Shown here piece after piece: positions 58,997-64,000 of a stretch of 64,000 bases of DNA (position 1 is its first letter; every line of letters starts with the position of its first letter). Under the pieces are notes generated by a model, which made no database searches, was not told the DNA's origin, and saw only the letters and a program-made list of their open reading frames with translations. Source of the DNA: Kitasatospora azatica KCTC 9699 (GTDB lineage: Bacteria; Actinomycetota; Actinomycetes; Streptomycetales; Streptomycetaceae); contig NZ_JQMO01000003.1 of NCBI RefSeq assembly GCF_000744785.1, forward strand, positions 372,001 through 436,000, given 5' to 3'. The position numbers and the translations under genes are program-made.

Positions 58997-59025
58997 AAGT
59001 TAGGCAACCGGCTGCCCGTTATCAA
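58997..59025 (-). promoter_or_regulatory. Sigma-70-like promoter for the Rpf/LysM gene
   Basis: TTGATA (59025-59020) and TAACTT (59002-58997) with a 17-bp spacer, in an A/T-rich patch. The remaining 59026-59261 holds no gene that I can see; it ends with a three-copy 7-bp repeat (CTCACGT, 59240-59260). Confidence 0.65.
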
Positions 59026-59261
59026 CCATTTTGGGATCGGCGCAGGCCAGCGGGCGTTACCCACGGAAACTCGGCCCGGGAAACCGGCGGAAACCACCGA
59101 AAACTCGGCAAACCGCCCCACCCGCCTGCGGCCCGTTGTGACCGAGGCCACCCGGGATCACCTCGGAATCCTCGACCGTGCGCCGACCCGCTGCGACTCA
59201 GCGTCACAATCCGGCCCTCCCGTGGCCCGGACCACACGCCTCACGTCTCACGTCTCACGTC

Positions 59262-59972
59262 TCAGGGCCAGACCAGACCCCGCTGCCAACCGTCCGCCGA
59301 CCGCCGGTAGACCAGCCGGACGTGCCGGCGGTCCGCCGCCCCCTGCCAGAACTCCACCTCCTCGGCCCGCACCGCGTACCGGGTGTACCCCTCGGCGACG
59401 GTCCGCGGCTCCCGAGCCAGCTCCGCCGCCGCCTGCGCCCAGGCCGTCCGGAACTCCTCGGCTCCGGTCAACGGCTCGCTCTGCCGCCCGACCAGGGCGG
59501 CCGTCCGCGAGTTGGGGCTGAGCAGCCGGAACTGCTCGGCGGCGGCCGCCGCCTCGCCCGACTGCACCGTCCCGCGGACCCGGACCTGCCGCCCGAGCTG
59601 CGGCCAGTAGAAGGTGAGCGCCGCCCGGGGTTCGGCCGCCAGCTGGCGCCCCTTGGGGCTGTCCGCGTCCCCCGCGAACCACCACAGCCCGGCTGCCGGG
59701 TCGACATCGCGCAGCACCAGCACCCGTCCGTCGGGCCCGGCCGTGCTCAGCACCATCACCTGTGCGTCCGGCACACCCGCCCGGAAAGCCCCCAGCAGCC
59801 ACTGGACGAACAGCTCCCCCGGCCCCGCCGGTGCCTCGTCCACCTCGAAGGCGGGCAGCTCGCGTGCCATCGGCGGGCGGTCGATCAGCAGCGTCCGCAG
59901 CTGGGCGAGCTCGTTCGCGCTCGCGTTCTCGCCCGCGTTCTGGTTCTCGTTCCCGCTCTGGTTCTCCGTCAC
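59262..59972 (-). CDS. Pyridoxamine 5'-phosphate oxidase-family flavoprotein (PdxH-like)
   Basis: 236 residues. Split-barrel FMN domain: AQVMVLSTAGPDGRVLVLRD, then SPKGRQLAAEPRAALTFYWP. The C-terminal dimerisation part FWQGAADRRHVRLVYRR with WQRGLVWP matches the PdxH C-terminal signature. It likely oxidises PNP/PMP to pyridoxal phosphate, or a related substrate. The N-terminus has Asn/Glu-rich repeats (NQSGNENQNAGENASANE). ATG 59972. The conserved substrate Arg-Leu-His appears as RRHVRL, so substrate preference may differ. Confidence 0.82.
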   Translation of the reverse strand: MTENQSGNENQNAGENASANELAQLRTLLIDRPPMARELPAFEVDEAPAGPGELFVQWLLGAFRAGVPDAQVMVLSTAGPDGRVLVLRDVDPAAGLWWFAGDADSPKGRQLAAEPRAALTFYWPQLGRQVRVRGTVQSGEAAAAAEQFRLLSPNSRTAALVGRQSEPLTGAEEFRTAWAQAAAELAREPRTVAEGYTRYAVRAEEVEFWQGAADRRHVRLVYRRSADGWQRGLVWP

Positions 59973-59994
59973 GCGGTGATCTTCCCACCCGCCG

Positions 59995-60918
59995 TCAGGC
60001 GCGCCATGCCTCCAGCACCCGCCGGGACCGGAACCGCAGCTCGCGGCCGGTGATCGGGTCGGTGAACTCCAGGCCGGCGGCGAGCAGTTGCAGCGGGGCG
60101 TGGAAATCGTCGGTGGCGTCCGCCGGCAGCACCTCGGGGTAGACCGGGTCGTTGAGGATCGGGATGCCCTGGGAACAGAGGTGCAGGCGCAGCTGGTGGG
60201 TCCGGCCGGTGAACGGGGTCAGCCGGTAGCGGGCCAGGCCGTCGCGTTCGGCCAGCAGCTCGATGAGGGTCTCCGCGTTGACCGGCCCGGCTTCCTCGCG
60301 GGCCGCGATCACGCCGCGTTCCTTGACGATCCGGCTGCGCACCGTGCGGGGCAGTTCGAGGCTCGGGTCGAAGCGGGCGATCGCCTGGTACTCCTTGCGG
60401 ACCAGGCGGTCGCGGAACATGGTCTGGTACGCGCCGCGGGCCTCCGGTCGGGCCACGAAGAGCACCAGCCCGGCGGTCAGCCGGTCCAGCCGGTGCGCGG
60501 GGCTGAGCTCGGGCAGCCCCAGCTCGTGCCGCAGTCGGGAGAGCGCGGTCTCCACCACATGGCTGCCGCGCGGGGTGGTGGCCAGGAAGTGCGGTTTGTC
60601 GACCACCACGATGTTCTCGTCCCGGTGCACCAGCTCCACCGGGAACGGCACCGGCACCTCGGCGGGCAGGTCGCGGTGGAACCAGACGCTGGCGCCGCCC
60701 CTATAAGGAGTGTCCGGACCGATCGGCCCGTCCGCGCCGAGGATCTCCCCGGCGTCGAGCATCTGCGCGAGCCGCCCGGCCACCGCATCCGGCAGCCGGT
60801 GCGCCAGGTACGCCCCGACCGTCGGCCACTCCCCGTCCGCGGGCAGCCGAACCCGCACCGGGTCCACCCCGTGCCGCTGCGGCAGGGGCGCGGGGGCCGG
60901 CTTCGTCCTGCGTCTCAT
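59995..60918 (-). CDS. RluA-family pseudouridine synthase
   Basis: 307 residues. Catalytic motif AHRLDRLTAGLVLFV (Asp in HRLDR-x-T-x-G-L), ENIVVVDKPHFLATTP before it, RKEYQAIA and GRTHQLRLHLCSQGIPI after it. An S4-like N-terminal part (AGRLAQMLDAGEI) helps RNA binding. It converts uridine to pseudouridine in rRNA or tRNA. ATG 60918. Between it and the MarR gene upstream lie only 62 bp, same strand. Confidence 0.92.
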   Translation of the reverse strand: MRRRTKPAPAPLPQRHGVDPVRVRLPADGEWPTVGAYLAHRLPDAVAGRLAQMLDAGEILGADGPIGPDTPYRGGASVWFHRDLPAEVPVPFPVELVHRDENIVVVDKPHFLATTPRGSHVVETALSRLRHELGLPELSPAHRLDRLTAGLVLFVARPEARGAYQTMFRDRLVRKEYQAIARFDPSLELPRTVRSRIVKERGVIAAREEAGPVNAETLIELLAERDGLARYRLTPFTGRTHQLRLHLCSQGIPILNDPVYPEVLPADATDDFHAPLQLLAAGLEFTDPITGRELRFRSRRVLEAWRA

Positions 60919-60980
60919 TCCGGCAAGCCTAGGGCTGCTCCGCGGAATGCTGCGAATCAGCACCAGGGCTGGATCGGCCT

Positions 60981-61466
60981 CTACCGCTTGTTGTTCCTGA
61001 TCTCGTCCAGGGACTGGTCCAGCGCTGCCTTGGCCCGGGTGAACCAATCGGCGATCACCGCGATCTCGTCGGGCGTGTAGTCGGCGAACAGCGCGCCGAT
61101 GCGAGCGTAGAACGGGCCGTATACCTGAAGGATGCGGGCCTGCGCGTCGTCCGCCATCACCACGCGGACTCGCCTCCGGTCTCCCGGATCGACCTCGCGG
61201 TGGGCGTAGCCGGCCTTCTCCAGACGGTTGAGCACCCCGGTCACAGCCCCTGTGGTCAGTTGCGCGCGCTCGGCGAGGTCGCCGGCGGCCAGCGGCTCGC
61301 CGGCTAGCGCCGTCTCGACGACGAAGCCGAGGCAGGTGAGGTCCGTGACGTTGAGCCCGAGCCGGGCGGCGATGTCCTGCTGGCCGAACTGGGCCAGCGC
61401 GATCATCCGGTCCATCGCGTACTGCGCCTGCTCGGGTGTCGCCTGGGGGCGCGGCTTGCCTTTCAC
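60981..61466 (-). CDS. MarR-family transcriptional regulator
   Basis: 161 residues. Winged HTH: LAERAQLTTGAVTGVLNRLE, KAGYAHREVDPGDRRRVRVV (the DRR wing). Dimer helices at both ends. Two palindromes (61480-61494 and 61494-61509) lie between it and the divergent HGxxPAAW-like gene, so it probably represses both. Ligand unknown. Confidence 0.9.
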   Translation of the reverse strand: MKGKPRPQATPEQAQYAMDRMIALAQFGQQDIAARLGLNVTDLTCLGFVVETALAGEPLAAGDLAERAQLTTGAVTGVLNRLEKAGYAHREVDPGDRRRVRVVMADDAQARILQVYGPFYARIGALFADYTPDEIAVIADWFTRAKAALDQSLDEIRNNKR

Positions 61467-61479
61467 CCAAAATCTCCTT

Positions 61480-61509
61480 AGTATCTAAGATACTTATCTT
61501 GTGAGATAA
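61480..61509. promoter_or_regulatory. Two adjacent MarR-type operators
   Basis: AGTATCT-A-AGATACT (61480-61494) and TTATCT-TGTG-AGATAA (61494-61509). Both share the ATCT/AGAT half. They start 14 bp from the MarR start and lie 62 bp from the divergent gene. Confidence 0.8.
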
Positions 61510-61570
61510 ATGAAACCGTTAGTCATTAACCACCGCCCGCCCGCCCGCCCATCACATCAAACGAGGAGAC

Positions 61571-61933
61571 ATGAGCGCACACAGCGATCACGACATGGGG
61601 CACACGGTCGCGGGCTGGACCGGGTCTGTCATCGCAATCCTCGGCTTCACCACCATGGGCGCGGCTTTCGTCCTCGACTCGCCCTCCGGGCTCTGGGCCG
61701 GCGGACTGCTCACAGCCCTCGGCGCGGTGGCCAGCTGGGTGCTGCATCTGGCCGGCTGGGGCAAGCCCACCGGCCCGCGCCCGCCCCACCGTCGGCATTG
61801 GCGCACCCCCGACCCGGACGCCTGCCACGGCCACCCTGACTGCCTCGGCTGCCGTCTCGCCGGCCGCCACAGAAGGGTGCGACATCCGGCCGAGGCCGTG
61901 CGCGTCGAACAGGGTGGCGTCGCCGACGCATAG
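61571..61933 (+). CDS. HGxxPAAW-like small membrane protein
   Basis: 120 residues. N-terminus HSDHDMGHTVAGWTGSVIAI resembles the HGxxPAAW family (a His-rich start followed by 'AWTG'). Two membrane segments (VIAILGFTTMGAAFVL, GLLTALGAVASWVLHLAGWG). The tail CHGHPDCLGCRLAGRHRR, with three Cys and several His, is a likely metal-binding motif on the cytosolic side. Preceded by CAAACGAGGAGAC at the start. Probably MarR-controlled from the shared promoter. Confidence 0.75.
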   Translation: MSAHSDHDMGHTVAGWTGSVIAILGFTTMGAAFVLDSPSGLWAGGLLTALGAVASWVLHLAGWGKPTGPRPPHRRHWRTPDPDACHGHPDCLGCRLAGRHRRVRHPAEAVRVEQGGVADA

Positions 61934-61934
61934 A

Positions 61935-61968
61935 AGGAGGCCGATCCCATGCGTGGGGTCGGCCTCCT
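61935..61968 (+). terminator. Intrinsic terminator
   Basis: 14-bp stem with one G-T pair (61935-61948 with 61955-61968) and loop ATGCGT, two bases after the stop codon. Confidence 0.88.
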
Positions 61969-61984
61969 CAGTCGACGCACCTGG

Positions 61985-62394
61985 CGCTGATCCCCAGATG
62001 TCCGTTGAGGGTTGTTGAACAGATGGCCAGTTCGGTGAGGTAGAGGCCGCCCGCGCAGTCGAGGGCTTCCTCCGAGGAACCGGCGGACAGTCCGCTGGGC
62101 AGGATGCTGTCCCAACAGCTGTCATTAGCTGTCATTGCTGGCCGGGTAGAGGGCGAAGCCCCAGGTGTGCAGCGCTCCGGTGAAGCGCAGTCGGTACAGC
62201 AGCAGACGCTATCCGCCGGGCAACTCGGCTGCGATGTAGGCGAATCCGGAGCGGAAGCGGACCATGATGGCGTCTTCGTGCGGCCAGCGCTCGCGAGCGT
62301 GGCGGTTCAGGCGCTGGCGCAGGTGGTGTTGCATCGACTTCGACGGGTTCTTCGGCACGGGCCCATCCTGCCGGGTATGAGGGGTCGCCGCCAT
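61985..62394 (-). pseudogene. Broken short hypothetical protein of a plasmid/transposon-associated type
   Basis: Pieces on the minus strand give a known small streptomycete protein: MAATPHTRQDGPVPKN, RWPHEDAIMVRFRSGFAYIA, a TAG stop at about 62211, RLRFTGALHTWGFALYPASN, a second stop, then DSILPSG and EEALDCAGGLYL. The second break coincides with a 10-bp tandem duplication, AGCTGTCATT at 62117-62136, which shifts the frame. The intact family has about 110-150 residues and an unknown function. It sits between the terminator and an IS630 remnant. Confidence 0.75.
62117..62136 (+). repeat. 10-bp tandem duplication that breaks the pseudogene
   Basis: AGCTGTCATT twice without a gap. One copy would keep the downstream frame. 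Confidence 0.9.
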
Positions 62395-62405
62395 GATCGT
62401 TAGCC

Positions 62406-62800
62406 GTGGGGGGTGAGCGACGGGCACGGACGGCGGTGGCGGTAGCAATCGATCGACAGGTCCGCGAACGGCTGGTGAGGACGGTGGCGTCGGCAAAGTC
62501 CGAGGTTCGGGCGGTGCTGCGGGCCAAGATCGTGCTCGCGGCGGCGGACGGGCTCGCCAATGGCGCGATCGCCCGGGAGCTGGATATCAGTGTGAACACG
62601 GTGCGCAAATGGCGCGGCCGGTTCGCCGCCCTGGGCCCGAGCGGTCTGCGGGACGCCGAACGCTCGGGGCGACCGAAGGCCTACGGCCCCGAGGTCCGCG
62701 TGGCGATCGTGGCCACCGCGACCAGCGCGGCACCGCATCCGGAGGCGACCTGGTCGCACCGGGCCATCGCTCAGAAGGTGGCCCACACACACTCCGCGCC
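62406..62800 (+). pseudogene. IS630-family transposase, N-terminal HTH fragment
   Basis: About 130 residues: RAKIVLAAADGLANGAIARE, LDISVNTVRKWRGRFAALGP and GLRDAERSGRPKAYG are the paired HTH of IS630/helix-turn-helix-28 transposases, followed by TWSHRAIAQKVAH. The similarity stops near 62800, and the DDE catalytic domain is absent; the frame runs on as meaningless Arg/Pro-rich sequence against the methyltransferase gene. Start GTG 62406. Confidence 0.82.
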
Positions 62801-62826
62801 GGTCTCCTCCCAGGTCGGCCGTAGGT

Positions 62827-63651
62827 TCAGACCTTTCGGCCCACGCCCGCGTACATCCAGCGCGTGGTGCCCTCGGTCGGGCCGTCCGGGCGCCAGAGCG
62901 GGACGAAGTCCACGCCCGGGTCCAGCAGCTCCCAGCCGTCGAAGAACTCGGTCACCTGAGCGCGGCTGCGCAGCCGGATACCGGAGTCGGTCTTGTCCCA
63001 GGTCTTCGCGGCCTCGGCGGCCCGCTCGGGGTTGCCCTCGTAGGTGCTGTTGGAGAGCAGCAGGTAGCTGCCCGGCGCCACCCGCTCGAGGACCTGCCGC
63101 ACCGCGCGGTGGGCCTCCTCGTCGCTGACGAAGTGCAGCACCGCGACCAGCAGCACAGCGACCGGCTGCGAGAAGTCCACCAGGGCCTGCAGCTCGGGGC
63201 GCTCGAAGAGCTCGTCGAGGTCGCGGACGTCGCCGGTCAGCACGGTGGTGCTGCGGTTGTCGGCCAGCAGCGCCCGCCCGTGGGTGAGCACGATCGGGTC
63301 GTTGTCGACGTACACCACCCGGCTCTCGGGAGCCACCGACTGGGCGACCTGGTGCACGTTGCCCGGCGAGGGCAGGCCCGCGCCGACGTCGACGAACTGC
63401 CGGATGCCCGCCTGTGCGGCCATCCGCACCGCCCGCTGCAGGAAGGCGCGGTTCTCGCGGGCGGCCGCCGGTATGTCGGCGGAGACGCTGATCGCGTGCT
63501 CGGCCGCCTTCCGGTCCGGCGGGAAGTTGTCCTTGCCGCCCAGCCAGTAGTCGTAGATCCGGGCGGGGTGCGGACGGTCGGTCTGAAGGTCCGTCACGTT
63601 CTCGTTGCCCCAGGCCTGCTGCACCGTCTCCCCTTTGTTCCGTACCCGCAT
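62827..63651 (-). CDS. SAM-dependent methyltransferase of the DUF574 type
   Basis: 274 residues. Hallmarks: HPARIYDYWLGGKDNFPPDR near the N-terminus, then RENRAFLQRAVRMAAQAGIR, FVDVGAGLPSPGNVHQVAQ (SAM loop), VVYVDNDPIVLTHGRALL and LLVAVLHFVSDEE. This large actinobacterial family has unknown substrates. The end EGTTRWMYAGVGRKV is typical, so the gene is intact even though a truncated transposase abuts its 3' side. Confidence 0.93.
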   Translation of the reverse strand: MRVRNKGETVQQAWGNENVTDLQTDRPHPARIYDYWLGGKDNFPPDRKAAEHAISVSADIPAAARENRAFLQRAVRMAAQAGIRQFVDVGAGLPSPGNVHQVAQSVAPESRVVYVDNDPIVLTHGRALLADNRSTTVLTGDVRDLDELFERPELQALVDFSQPVAVLLVAVLHFVSDEEAHRAVRQVLERVAPGSYLLLSNSTYEGNPERAAEAAKTWDKTDSGIRLRSRAQVTEFFDGWELLDPGVDFVPLWRPDGPTEGTTRWMYAGVGRKV

Positions 63652-63797
63652 CGCCGACCGCCTCCCCGGCGGTCCGGTGCAGCATAGCGGGCCCGTCCAC
63701 GGCGGCGAGCGGGTGTCTCAGGTTATTAGCGAGCTCCCCGGGGCGGGCCCGAGTAATGTCGACAGTCGGCCACCCCGAGTCTGCGAATGCGAGATCA

Positions 63798-63836
63798 GTT
63801 GACATCCTCTCCGCCCTGAGGGGGCGGGGATTCCCC
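63798..63836 (-). ncRNA. Right end of an IS200/IS605-type element (omega-RNA 3' end)
   Basis: On the minus strand, downstream of the tnpB stop, a hairpin-forming segment GGGGAATCCCCGCCCCCTCA-GGGCGGAG ends in GAGGATGTCAAC at 63798. This is the known form of the right end of TnpB-encoding elements, where the omega RNA scaffold ends and the guide begins. The guide would be minus-strand sequence leftwards from about 63797. Confidence 0.7.
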
Positions 63837-64000
63837 TCAGCCTCGCGGCTGAGCCGCCGCGCGCCTGCGCGGCGGTGGGACTACTTCCTGCTTCACCAAC
63901 GACCGCCCGCCCGGAGTGCTCCGTTGAGGTCTTACACCGTCTCCACAGGCGGCAACCGCCAGCCCGGCGGCCAGAATATTCTTGGCTGCGTTCACGTCCC
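63837..64000 (-). CDS. tnpB: TnpB (IS200/IS605 or IS607 type), C-terminal part (5' end outside window)
   Basis: The last 54 residues: DVNAAKNILAAGLAVAACGD is the third RuvC motif (catalytic Asp with N-A-A-x-N-I), followed by GVRPQRSTPGGRSLVKQEVV and a basic tail. TnpB is an RNA-guided DNA nuclease, the ancestor of Cas12. The C-terminal coding end overlaps the omega RNA. Only the window edge truncates it. Confidence 0.88.
   Translation of the reverse strand, partial: DVNAAKNILAAGLAVAACGDGVRPQRSTPGGRSLVKQEVVPPPRRRAAAQPRG

Overview
The window is about 70% G+C. Coding strands have G/C-rich third positions, GTG and TTG starts are common, and several start codons sit just after a -10-like element, which suggests leaderless transcripts. 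The families present (AfsR/SARP regulator, NB-ARC/WD40 protein, DUF5996, DUF574-type methyltransferase, HGxxPAAW-like protein, long-tailed lytic transglycosylase, Rpf/LysM protein) point to a chromosomal accessory or sub-terminal region of a Streptomycetaceae member (Streptomyces, Kitasatospora or Streptacidiphilus). No rRNA, tRNA or CRISPR array was seen.

Layout. 1-3 kb: 3' end of a LuxR regulator, then an IS982-like transposase unit whose terminal inverted repeats also enclose an alpha/beta hydrolase, then a serine-recombinase-like protein lacking its catalytic serine. 3-5 kb: a compact locus with a signal-less subtilase resembling cyanobactin PatA/PatG proteases, two divergent Cys-rich peptides sharing an IPGF-type N-terminus, and a 51-aa protein. 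This is the best candidate in the window for an undescribed RiPP-like system. 5-17 kb: GT39 membrane protein, FMN reductase, DUF5996, UBP zinc finger, SARP/NB-ARC/TPR regulator, secreted metalloprotease, surface protein, truncated prenyl synthase and a substrate-binding lipoprotein. 17-26 kb: ArsR/MFS efflux pair, orphan GltD, an iron-box-controlled CopD, a large STAND ATPase and two coupled small proteins.

26-42 kb is rich in envelope and secreted functions: FUSC transporter, NlpC/P60 and SLT wall hydrolases, S8 and S53 peptidases, chromate transporter, DCoH-VOC fusion and a Tat-exported phospholipase C. 42-49 kb: lipoprotein NagZ-like GH3, a HAD-Nudix pair, and an operon joined by two ATGA overlaps that encodes 6-phosphogluconate dehydrogenase, a DyP peroxidase with a clear encapsulin cargo tail, and a family 1 encapsulin shell. 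49-55 kb: TetR with a small membrane protein across a strong operator, then a polysaccharide locus with successive deletion scars (GT2, acyltransferase-SGNH, GH16). 55-61 kb: dihydrolipoyl dehydrogenase, epoxide-hydrolase-like protein, Rpf/LysM protein with a long structured leader, PNPOx, pseudouridine synthase and MarR. 61-64 kb is a mobile-DNA graveyard: a pseudogene with a 10-bp duplication, a truncated IS630 transposase, a DUF574 methyltransferase and the 3' end of a TnpB gene with its omega-RNA-type end.

Short tandem repeats (8, 16, 19, 21, 22 and 27 bp units) recur at gene ends, in intergenic gaps and in linkers. Several genes carry internal deletions. Functions are family-level inferences from sequence read by eye; no database search was run.
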